From contig CAWELN010000021.1 in assembly GCA_963809795.1 (NCBI GenBank), positions 1 to 64,000 on the forward strand: 64,000 bases of DNA. Direction: 5' to 3'. Position numbers and translations under genes: made by a program. Positions 40,072 to 47,832 of the stretch are shown in pieces; position 1 is the first letter of the stretch, and each line of letters begins with the position of its first letter. Below the pieces are notes generated by a model. That model saw only the letters and a program-made list of their open reading frames with translations, was not told where the DNA came from and did not search any database. Source of the DNA: DASUAS01 sp963809795. GTDB taxonomy: Bacteria; Actinomycetota; Acidimicrobiia; IMCC26256; DASPTH01.

Positions 40072-42154
40072 TCACATCTCCGTCCCGGTCTGTTCGGTGA
40101 TCCCGGCGCGTTCCTGGTACTGCCGCACGAGGTCGCGCACGGCCGGCCCCCGCGGTCGCCGGCCCGGGCGGATGTCGCAGGCCATCGCCTTGACCTCCTG
40201 GATGTGCACGTTCGGATCGAGCGACAGGTGCGCGATCTCGTTGGCGGCGTCACCGGTCGTGTACCCGTTCGGCCCCCAATGCCACGGCAGCCCGACCTGG
40301 TGGAGCGTCCGGCCCTGCACCTGGATCGGGCGGATCCGCTCGGTGACCAGCACCCGCGCCTCGATGGCCGATCGCGCGGTGATGATCGTCGCCCAGCCCA
40401 GGTGCTCCAGGATCGCGTTCGGCGGCGAGTTGCGGCGACACCTCACAGAAGAACGCGGGCTGCAGCTCGGCGAGATAGGGCAGGAACCGCGACATGCCGC
40501 CGGCAGTGTGGTGCTCGGTGAGGCGGTAGGTCGTCGTCACGTACGGAAACACGTCGGCGCCGGGCTGCGTGCCGCTCGGTTGGTACCGATTTTGCGGATG
40601 GCGGATGAGCTGACGCACCGGGTTGTGTTGCTGGCGGTAGACCACGTTCGGGAACGGCGACTCCTGCGGCTCGTAGTGCGCGGGCAGTGGCCCGTCGACG
40701 AGGCCCACGGGCGCGAACAGCCACGCCTTGCCGTCGGCCTGCATGATGAACGGATCGATCCCGGAGATCGCCGCGGGGCCGCGGGCGTCGTCGGGCGGTC
40801 GGAACGACGGCGCACGATCGGCGATGAAGTCCGGCACGTCGTGGCCGACCCAGCGCCCCTGCTGCTCGTCCCACCAGACCAGCGCCTTGCGCTCGCTCCA
40901 GGGCTTGCCGTCGGGATCCGCCGACGCCCGGTTGTAGAGCACCCGCCGGTTGGCCGGCCACGCCCAGCCCCACTCCGGCGCGACCCAGCTCTGCTCCGGT
41001 CCCGGCTTGCGGCGGGCCGCCTGGTTCACCCCGCCGGCGTGGACGCCGCAGTAGATCCAGCAGCCGCACGCGGTGGAGCCGTCGTCGTTGAGCTGGGTGT
41101 AGCCCGACAACGGTCGCCCTTCGGAGTCCCAGCCGTTGATCTCGGCGAGGACCGCGTCGGCGTCCGGATCGTCGAACGGCCCCGACACCGGATACTCCCA
41201 GGTGAGGTCGAGGAGCGGCCGGTCGGCGTCGTCGGCGGAGTGCGCCAGCTTTGCCCGGATCCGCCGGCCGAGGTGATACGTGAACCACAGGTCGCTGCGG
41301 GCATCACCGCCGGGCTCGACCGCCTGCTCGTGCCACTGCAGCATGCGCTGGGTGTTGGTGAAGCTGCCCGACTTCTCGGTGTGCGCGGCCGCGGGCAGGA
41401 AGAACACCTCGGTGCCGATCTCGTCGGTGCGCATCTCGCCGGTCTCGATCTCGGGACCGTCCTTCCACCAGGTGGCGCTCTCGATCATCACCATGTCGCG
41501 CACCACCAGCCACTCCAGGTTGGCCATGCCCAGTCGCTGCATCCGGGCGTTGGCCGACCCGACGGCCGGGTTCTGGCCGAACAGGAAGTAGCCCTTGCAG
41601 GTGCCGGCGATCTGGGCGAGCACCGTCTCGTACGTGCTGTGGCTGCCGGTCAGCCGCGGCAGGGAGTCGTAGCAGTAGTCGTTCTCGGCGGTCGCGGCGT
41701 CGCCCCACCAGGCCTTCAGCAGGCTGACCAGGTAGGACCGGGTGTTGGCCCAGAACCCCTTCTGCACCGACTCGGCCCGCACGTAGGTGTCGAGATCCTC
41801 GTTGCCGTAGGCGTGGGGCATCGGCAGGTAGCCGGGCAGCAGGTCGAACAACGTCGGGATGTCGGTGGACCCCTGGATCGAGGCGTGCCCGCGCAGCGCC
41901 ATGATGCCGCCGCCGGGGCGACCCATGTTGCCCAGCAGCAGCTGCAGGATCGCGGCGGTGCGGATGTACTGCACGCCGACGGTGTGCTGGGTCCAGCCGA
42001 GGCTGTACACGAACGCGGTCGTGCGGTCGCGGCCCGAGTTCTCGGTGACGAGCCGGCACACTTCGGCGAACTGGTCCTGGGGCACCCCGCAGACCTGCTC
42101 GACCAGCTCCGGCGTGTACGCCCCGTCCCAGAATCCGATCGTCTCCCAATCCAT
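40072..42154 (-). CDS. fdhA: Formate dehydrogenase catalytic subunit, C-terminal half only; frame broken
   Basis: Reads as the C-terminal ~690 residues of an FdhG/FdoG-type molybdopterin subunit (AYTPELVEQVCG, FVYSLGWTQHTVGVQYIRTAAILQLLLGNMGRPGGGIMALRGHASIQGSTD, FFLFGQNPAVGSANA region). The usual N-terminal 4Fe-4S domain and Cys/Sec active-site region (~380 residues) are absent: the frame starts at an ATG with a good GGGAGG ribosome site and unrelated first residues. A second defect near 40420 shifts the frame; skipping G in CGC-G-ATC gives LAAERILEHLGWATI and the Mo-pterin end domain (IEARVLVTERIRPIQV, HQVGLPWHWGPNG). Without its N-terminus it cannot be active alone. Confidence 0.82.
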
Positions 42155-42247
42155 CGTGCACCTCCCATGATTTCCACCACGCACAGGACGCTCCTCCTCG
42201 TCCGTCGGGGGACGTGGGTTACCGCTGGCCGGAATGCGCGTGACGTG

Positions 42248-42253
42248 TACCGT
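42248..42253 (+). promoter_or_regulatory. -10 box TACCGT
   Basis: TACCGT ends 6 bases before the ATG at 42260; the intervening GCGCGC has no ribosome site. Same box and spacing as at 224. Confidence 0.42.
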
Positions 42254-42259
42254 GCGCGC

Positions 42260-42718
42260 ATGCAGGAACAACGACGCGGTCGCAAGATCGCCATGACGCC
42301 CGAAGAGCTCGACGGCTACCTCGGTTCCGAGCGCACGTGCACGGTCGCGACGGTCAGCCACGACGGGCCGCACGTCACCGCACTGTGGTTCGTGTGGGAC
42401 GGGACGTGCGTGTGGCTGTACTCGATCACGCGCAGCCAACGCTGGACCGACCTGCAGCGCGACCCGCGGGTGGCGCTCCTCGTGGAAGCCGGGGAGGCGT
42501 ACAACGAGTTGCGCGGGGTCGAGGTGCACGGCACGGTCGAGGTGGTGGGGGAGGTGCCGCGGACCGGCGGCGCCGACGACGCGCTCGCCGAGCCGGAACG
42601 GCTGTTCGCGGCCAAGTACCAGGGTGGGGGTGACATGTTCCACGACGGCCGGCACGCGTGGTTGAAGGTCACACCGAGCAAGGTCGCGAGCTGGGACTTC
42701 CGCAAGCTGGGCATCTGA
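42260..42718 (+). CDS. Pyridoxamine 5'-phosphate oxidase-fold (PPOX, F420/flavin-type) protein
   Basis: 152 residues of the split-barrel flavin/F420 family: MTPEELDGYLGSERTCTVATVSHDGPHVTALWFVWDGTCVWLYSI, QRWTDLQRDPRVALLVEAGEAYNELRGVEVHGTVEVV and HAWLKVTPSKVASWDFRKL. Actinobacterial members use F420 or FMN and reduce or bind varied substrates. It is divergent from the formate dehydrogenase genes and is followed by a hairpin overlapping its stop. Confidence 0.86.
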   Translation: MQEQRRGRKIAMTPEELDGYLGSERTCTVATVSHDGPHVTALWFVWDGTCVWLYSITRSQRWTDLQRDPRVALLVEAGEAYNELRGVEVHGTVEVVGEVPRTGGADDALAEPERLFAAKYQGGGDMFHDGRHAWLKVTPSKVASWDFRKLGI

Positions 42719-42741
42719 GGGGTCGCCGAGCCCCTCAGATG
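42712..42741 (+). terminator. Perfect 11-bp hairpin overlapping the stop codon
   Basis: CATCTGAGGGG and CCCCTCAGATG pair perfectly across an 8-base loop. The TGA stop of the PPOX gene lies in the first arm. There is no U-tract after it, as in many high-GC terminators. Confidence 0.75.
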
Positions 42742-42838
42742 TGAAGGTTCCGCGCGCGTCGACATCCGTGCGTGCGATCGGAGCGAATGATCCTCGAACG
42801 CACAAGCCCACCGGGGGCCGCGTTCGAGGAGGACGATC

Positions 42839-43246
42839 ATGTCGCTCGTCAAGCTGCTACCCGCGTGGTTCCACGCGATCGCCGACTACGCGGTCGGCAT
42901 CCTGCTCATCGTCGTCGCCATCGCGGCGGACGGCTCGGCGGGGGCTACCGCCACCGGGGTCGTCGTCGGTGCGGTGGTGCTGCTCGTGAGCGCGCTCACG
43001 CGCTACCCGCTCGGGATCGCGAAGGTCCTGCCGTTCACCATCCACTCGGCCGGCGACTACCTCGCCGCTGCACTCCTCATCGCCGCGCCGTTCGCGTTGA
43101 ACTTCGCCGACGCCGAGAGCGGGTTGGCGGCGTTCTACGTGGTGATGGGCGTCGCGGTGCTCGCGGTCAGCCTCGTCACGAACTACCAGTACAGCCCGAA
43201 GCGGGCACAGGACGGTCTGGGCCGCACCCGCCCCGTCACCGCCTGA
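42839..43246 (+). CDS. Small SPW-repeat-like membrane protein
   Basis: 135 residues with four hydrophobic segments (AIADYAVGILLIVVAIAA, GVVVGAVVLLVSALT, GDYLAAALLIAAPFAL, AFYVVMGVAVLAVSLVT). WFHAIADYAVG and FTIHSAGDYLAAA are two related halves, as in SPW-repeat proteins. GAGGAGGA lies 5 bases before the ATG, so this gene has a normal leader. Function unknown. Confidence 0.75.
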   Translation: MSLVKLLPAWFHAIADYAVGILLIVVAIAADGSAGATATGVVVGAVVLLVSALTRYPLGIAKVLPFTIHSAGDYLAAALLIAAPFALNFADAESGLAAFYVVMGVAVLAVSLVTNYQYSPKRAQDGLGRTRPVTA

Positions 43247-43339
43247 CCGGGCCAGGGGTCCGTCGCGGCGGCCGGTCCGGGAGCGGGTCGGCCGCCGTCG
43301 CCCGGGTCGTTCCCGTGTCGGTTCTCGGGGAGCAGGCAA

Positions 43340-43345
43340 TAGACT
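43340..43345 (+). promoter_or_regulatory. -10 box TAGACT before tig
   Basis: TAGACT ends 10 bases before the tig ATG. It would start the tig-clpP(-clpX) transcript. Confidence 0.45.
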
Positions 43346-43355
43346 GCGCAGCCCC

Positions 43356-44798
43356 ATGTCTCTCACCACGTCGGTCGAACCGCTCGAGGGCAACAAGGTC
43401 CGCCTCCACGTCGCGATCCCCGCCGAGGACTTCGAGCAGGCCATCGACGCCGCCTTCCGGAAGCTGGCGAAGGAAGTCAAGCTGCCGGGGTTCCGGCCGG
43501 GGAAGGCCCCGCGCCGCCTGCTCGAGGCCCGGATGGGCAGCGAGATCGCCCGCGACCAGGCGCTGCGCGATTCGCTCCCCGAGTACTACGCGGATGCCGT
43601 CGTCGCCGAGGCCGTCGACGTCATCGCACCGCCGGAGATCGACATCACCGCCGGCGAGGAGGAGGGCGACGTCGAGTTCGACGCCGTCGTCGAGGTGCGC
43701 CCGCAGGTGACGGTCGAGGGCCACGACGCGCTGCGGATCGAGATCGAGAAGCCCGAGGTCGGTGACGAGGCGATCGCCCAGCAGGTCGACTCCCTGCGCG
43801 AGCGCTTCGCCGACCTCGAGGACTCGGCGACGCCGCTGATCGACGGTGACTACGCCGAGATCGACATCAAGGGCTACATCGACGACGAGTCGATCGAGGG
43901 CCTCACGGCCACCGACTACCTGTACGAGGTCGGTTCGGGGATCGTCGTGCCGAAGCTCGACGAGGAGCTCCACGGCAAGCGCCCCGGCGACATCCTCAAG
44001 TTCACCGACACCCTGCCCGAGCGCTTCGGCGAGCGTGCCGGCGAAGAGGTCGCCTTCCAGGTGCTCGTGAAGGACACCAAGAAGAAGGTCCTCCCCGAGC
44101 TCACCGACGAGTGGGTCTCCGAGGTCAGCGAGTTCGACACCGTCGAGGAGCTGCAGAGCGACGTGCGCCAGCGCCTCGAGATGTACGCGCGGGTGCAGGC
44201 CTCGATGGTCATGCGGGAGAAGATCTTCGAGGCCGCCGCCGCGCTCGTGCCCGACGACGTCCCCGAGACGCTGGTCAACAGCGAGATGGAGCGCCGCCTC
44301 CACGACCTCGCCCACCGCCTCGAGGAGCAGGGGATCCGGATGACGATCCCGCAGTACCTCGCCGCGACGGGCCAGGACCAGCAGGAGTTCGTCGACAACG
44401 TCCGGGCCGGGGCCCGGGAGGCCGTGCGCGCCGACCTCGCGCTGCGGGCGGTGATCGCCCAGGAGGAGATCGCCGCGACCGACGAGGAGGTCGAGGCCGA
44501 GGTCGACCGCTTGGCCGAGCAGGTGAACGAGAAGCCGGCGAAGGTCCGGAAGGATCTCGAACGGCGGGGGGTCATCGAGGCGGTACGCTCGGACATCGCA
44601 CGAGGCAAGGCGCTCGCGTTCCTGATGGACCACGCGGAAGTGGTGGATGCCGACGGCGAACCCGTCGACCTCTCCCTCCCGCAGCCCACCGGAGCTGACA
44701 GCGACGGCCCCGCCGCCGTACCACCCGCCGAGGCATCGGCACCCCCAGACCAGGAAGCACAGGAGCCGGAACTACCGGAAGAGGAGCCAGCGCAGTGA
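43356..44798 (+). CDS. tig: Trigger factor
   Basis: 480 residues, ribosome-associated chaperone and peptidyl-prolyl isomerase. VKLPGFRPGKAPRRLLEARMG is the ribosome-binding signature (GFRxGKxP), the FKBP-type domain follows (DGDYAEIDIKGYIDDESIEG, GKRPGDILKFTDTLPE), then the helical arms to ~435. The C-terminal 45 residues are acidic and proline-rich (PEASAPPDQEAQEPELPEEEPAQ-like), common in actinobacterial trigger factors. It overlaps clpP by 4 bases (GTGA). Confidence 0.96.
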   Translation: MSLTTSVEPLEGNKVRLHVAIPAEDFEQAIDAAFRKLAKEVKLPGFRPGKAPRRLLEARMGSEIARDQALRDSLPEYYADAVVAEAVDVIAPPEIDITAGEEEGDVEFDAVVEVRPQVTVEGHDALRIEIEKPEVGDEAIAQQVDSLRERFADLEDSATPLIDGDYAEIDIKGYIDDESIEGLTATDYLYEVGSGIVVPKLDEELHGKRPGDILKFTDTLPERFGERAGEEVAFQVLVKDTKKKVLPELTDEWVSEVSEFDTVEELQSDVRQRLEMYARVQASMVMREKIFEAAAALVPDDVPETLVNSEMERRLHDLAHRLEEQGIRMTIPQYLAATGQDQQEFVDNVRAGAREAVRADLALRAVIAQEEIAATDEEVEAEVDRLAEQVNEKPAKVRKDLERRGVIEAVRSDIARGKALAFLMDHAEVVDADGEPVDLSLPQPTGADSDGPAAVPPAEASAPPDQEAQEPELPEEEPAQ

Positions 44799-45427
44799 GC
44801 GACTTCAAGAACGTCTACGTCCCCAACGTCACGCAGGACACCCCGCGCGGGCCCGACCGCAACGACATCTTCTCGCGGCTGCTGCAGGACCGCATCATCT
44901 TCCTCGGCACCCCGATCGACGACGTCGTCGCCAACATCGTGATCGCGCAGCTGCTCCACCTCGAGAGCGAGCAGCCCGACAAGGACATCTCGATCTACAT
45001 CAACTCGCCGGGGGGCGAGATCACCGGTCTCTTCGCCATCTACGACACGATGCAGTTCATCAAGCCCGACGTGTCGACCATCTGCCTCGGCCAGGCGGCC
45101 TCGGCGGCCGCGGTGATCCTCGCCGCCGGCACCCCCGGGAAGCGGTACATCCTCCCGCACTCCCGGGTGCTGATCCACCAGCCCCACGGTGGCGCCTCGG
45201 GTCAGGCGGTCGACATCGAGATCCAGGCCAAAGAGATCGTGCGCATGCGCGAGTCGCTCGACGAGATCCTCGCCCACCACACCGGGCAGGAAGTCGAGAA
45301 GGTCGCCCGCGACACCGACCGCGACTTCATCATGGGCGCGTCCGAGGCGAAGGAATACGGGATCGTCGACGAGGTGATCACGAACCGAGAGCTCGCAGCC
45401 GTCGGCGTGCCGGCGGGCGTGAGCTGA
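44795..45427 (+). CDS. clpP: ATP-dependent Clp protease proteolytic subunit
   Basis: 210 residues. Serine protease triad S103 (GQAASAAA), H128 (LIHQPHGG) and D177 at the same spacings as E. coli ClpP (25 and 49 residues). YINSPGGEITGLFAIYDTM is the oligomer/oxyanion region. It forms 14-mers with ClpX or ClpC. Only one clpP is in this locus, whereas many actinomycetes have tandem clpP1-clpP2. The GTG start is coupled to tig. Confidence 0.96.
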   Translation: MSDFKNVYVPNVTQDTPRGPDRNDIFSRLLQDRIIFLGTPIDDVVANIVIAQLLHLESEQPDKDISIYINSPGGEITGLFAIYDTMQFIKPDVSTICLGQAASAAAVILAAGTPGKRYILPHSRVLIHQPHGGASGQAVDIEIQAKEIVRMRESLDEILAHHTGQEVEKVARDTDRDFIMGASEAKEYGIVDEVITNRELAAVGVPAGVS

Positions 45428-45474
45428 GCCGGCGCGGCAACGTCGTCGAGTGCGATTGAGCGGGAGGGGGACTC

Positions 45475-46731
45475 GTGGCCAAGTTCGGTGACGGTGGCGA
45501 TCTGCTGAAGTGCTCCTTCTGCGGCAAGAGCCAGAAGCAGGTCAAGAAGCTGATCGCCGGCCCCGGCGTCTACATCTGCGACGAGTGCATCGATCTCTGC
45601 AACGAGATCATCGAGGAAGAGCTGTCGCAGAGCTCCGAGGTCAAGTTCGACGAGCTCCCCAAGCCGCGTGAGATCTACGAGTACCTGAACGACTACGTCA
45701 TCGGTCAGGAGCAGGCGAAGAAGATCCTCTCGGTCGCGGTCTACAACCACTACAAGCGGGTGCAGGCCGGCGCGTACGGCGACCCCGACGTCGAGCTGCA
45801 GAAGTCGAACATCCTCCTGATCGGTCCCACCGGTTGCGGCAAGACGCTGCTCGCGCAGACGCTCGCCCGGCTGCTGAAGGTCCCGTTCGCGATCGCCGAC
45901 GCCACCGCGCTCACGGAGGCGGGCTACGTCGGTGAGGACGTCGAGAACATCCTGCTGAAGCTGATCCAGGCCGCCGACTACGACGTGAAGAAGGCCGAGA
46001 CCGGGATCATCTACATCGACGAGATCGACAAGATCGCCCGGAAGGCCGAGAACCCGTCGATCACGCGCGACGTCTCGGGTGAAGGCGTGCAGCAGGCGCT
46101 GCTCAAGATCCTGGAGGGCACCACTGCGTCGGTACCGCCGCAGGGCGGGCGCAAGCACCCACACCAGGAATTCATCCAGATCGACACCACGAACATCCTG
46201 TTCATCTGTGGCGGTGCGTTCGCCGGCATCGAGCGCATCATCGAGAGCCGCACCGGCAACCAGGGCATCGGGTTCGGCGCCGACGTGCGCCGCTCCGAGG
46301 AGAAGGACGTCGGCACCATCCTCCGGTCGGTGCTGCCCGAGGACCTCCTGAAGTTCGGGCTCATCCCCGAGTTCGTCGGGCGGCTCCCCGTCATCAGCGC
46401 GGTGAACAACCTCGACAAGGAGGCGCTCATCCGCATCCTGGTCGAGCCGAAGAACGCGCTGCTGAAGCAGTACCAGAAGTTCTTCCACTTCGACGACGTC
46501 GAGCTCGTCTTCACCGACGACGCCCTCGACGCGGTGGGGGACGAAGCGCTCAAACGCGGCACCGGGGCACGCGGACTCCGCGCCATCCTCGAGGGCGTGC
46601 TGCTCGAGGTGATGTACGACCTGCCGAGCCGGGACGACATCAGTCGCTGCGTGATCGACCGCGCGGTCGTGATGGATCGCGTGCACCCGACGCTGATCAC
46701 CACCGACGAAGGCGAGCGGCGTAGCGCATAG
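45475..46731 (+). CDS. clpX: ATP-dependent Clp protease ATP-binding subunit ClpX
   Basis: 418 residues. N-terminal zinc finger C13-x2-C16 ... C35-x2-C38; Walker A GPTGCGKT; Walker B in IIYIDEIDKIAR; pore loop GYVGED; the ClpP-docking IGF loop appears as IGFGAD; sensor 2 in GTGARGLRAI. It unfolds substrates and feeds them to ClpP. GGGAGGGGG precedes the GTG start, 47 bases after clpP. Confidence 0.97.
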   Translation: MAKFGDGGDLLKCSFCGKSQKQVKKLIAGPGVYICDECIDLCNEIIEEELSQSSEVKFDELPKPREIYEYLNDYVIGQEQAKKILSVAVYNHYKRVQAGAYGDPDVELQKSNILLIGPTGCGKTLLAQTLARLLKVPFAIADATALTEAGYVGEDVENILLKLIQAADYDVKKAETGIIYIDEIDKIARKAENPSITRDVSGEGVQQALLKILEGTTASVPPQGGRKHPHQEFIQIDTTNILFICGGAFAGIERIIESRTGNQGIGFGADVRRSEEKDVGTILRSVLPEDLLKFGLIPEFVGRLPVISAVNNLDKEALIRILVEPKNALLKQYQKFFHFDDVELVFTDDALDAVGDEALKRGTGARGLRAILEGVLLEVMYDLPSRDDISRCVIDRAVVMDRVHPTLITTDEGERRSA

Positions 46732-46748
46732 TTCGCTCGCGGCCCTGA

Positions 46749-46754
46749 CAGACT
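46749..46754 (+). promoter_or_regulatory. -10-like box CAGACT
   Basis: CAGACT, one base off TAGACT, ends 6 bases before the ATG at 46761. Weak call based on position and similarity to other sites in the window. Confidence 0.3.
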
Positions 46755-46760
46755 GCGGCG

Positions 46761-47798
46761 ATGATCGACGTCCGCCGGCCGCACGTCCCGCGCTTCGCGT
46801 TCCGCAGCGCCGATGTCGGTCGGCGACTGGATCTGTTCCTCGTCTGCGCGGTCGGGTCCGTGATCGGGAACCGCGTGTTCCTGATCATCACCGGGTACCC
46901 GCAGCTGGGGAACGGGACGCTGCACATCTCGCACGCGATCTGGGGCGCCCTGATGATGGCGGTGGCCATCATCTTCGCCATCGCCTTCCTGGCGCCGAAC
47001 AACCGCACGTTCATCGCCTTCATCGGCGGGTGCGGGTTCGGGTGGTTCATCGACGAGCTCGGCAAGTTCATCACCCGCGACGTGAACTACTTCTTCCAGC
47101 CGACGATCGCGCTCATCTACATCGTGTTCATCGCGATGTACCTGGTCTTCCGCGGCATCCAGCGGCGCGACCTCGGCCCCGACGAAGCGCTGTTGAACGC
47201 GCTGGAGGCGCTGAAGTCGGCCGCGATCGGCGAGCTCAGCGAGCCCCGGCGGGCGGCCTCGCTGGCGCTGCTCGACCGGACCGGTGCCGACGATCCGTTG
47301 GCCCGGCAGGTGCGGACGCTGCTGGCCGACGAGGACTGCCTCCCCGCGCCGAACCCGAACCGGTTCGAGCAGTGGGGTCACACCGTCCGGGCGTCGTACC
47401 TCGGCCTCACGCAGCACCCGTGGTTCCGTCAGCTCGTCACGTGGTGGTTCGCGGTCTACGCGGTCGCCGCGGTGGCCGCCGCGGTCCTGCTGAGCCTCGA
47501 CCACAACGCGATCAAAGGCTTCGAGGAATGGGCGGTCACGCTGTCGTCGATCGTCGCCGGCCTCCTGATGTTGGTCGGCCTGCTGCGGATCCGGCACAGC
47601 CGGGTGGCCGCCTACCGATGGTTCGAGCGCGGGATCCTCGTCCAGATCTTCGTCACCCAGGTGTTCGAGTTCACCCAGCAGCAGCTCGCCGGGGTGCTCG
47701 GGCTCGCGTTCAACCTCCTGCTCTGGGTCGCGATCCGTTCCATGATCCGGGCCGAGGTCGAGCAGGAACTCGTCGAGCGCGAACCGGTCGCTTCCTAG
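46761..47798 (+). CDS. Multi-pass membrane protein of unknown function
   Basis: 345 residues with about eight hydrophobic segments: four before residue ~135 (LDLFLVCAVGSVIGNRVFLII, AIWGALMMAVAIIFAIAFLA, TFIAFIGGCGFGWFIDELGKFI, PTIALIYIVFIAMYLVF), a cytoplasmic middle with helical repeats (ALLNALEALKSAAIG, ARQVRTLLADED), and four more at the end. The conserved-looking FGWFIDELGKFITRDVNYFFQP may be functional. No family name can be given. It sits between clpX and valS on the plus strand. Confidence 0.75.
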   Translation: MIDVRRPHVPRFAFRSADVGRRLDLFLVCAVGSVIGNRVFLIITGYPQLGNGTLHISHAIWGALMMAVAIIFAIAFLAPNNRTFIAFIGGCGFGWFIDELGKFITRDVNYFFQPTIALIYIVFIAMYLVFRGIQRRDLGPDEALLNALEALKSAAIGELSEPRRAASLALLDRTGADDPLARQVRTLLADEDCLPAPNPNRFEQWGHTVRASYLGLTQHPWFRQLVTWWFAVYAVAAVAAAVLLSLDHNAIKGFEEWAVTLSSIVAGLLMLVGLLRIRHSRVAAYRWFERGILVQIFVTQVFEFTQQQLAGVLGLAFNLLLWVAIRSMIRAEVEQELVEREPVAS

Positions 47799-47801
47799 AC
47801 T
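47796..47801 (+). promoter_or_regulatory. -10 box TAGACT before valS
   Basis: TAGACT overlaps the stop codon of the preceding membrane-protein gene and ends 7 bases before an ATG at 47809, which opens only a 6-codon reading frame; valS proper starts at 47822. Confidence 0.45.
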
Positions 47802-47808
47802 CCTTCGG

Positions 47809-47832
47809 ATGAGTGAGCGTCATGAGTGAGCG
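47809..47832 (+). repeat. 13-bp tandem duplication at the valS start
   Basis: ATGAGTGAGCG occurs at 47809-47819 and again at 47822-47832. The first ATG starts M-S-E-R-H-E-stop, and its TGA lies inside the second copy. The duplication therefore places a mini-ORF immediately over the valS start. Confidence 0.85.

Noticed and set aside
40072..42154. Selenocysteine (in-frame TGA) as the cause of the FdhA break
   Set aside because: The break is a change of frame, not an in-frame TGA, and the Sec region of FdhA is in the missing N-terminal part.
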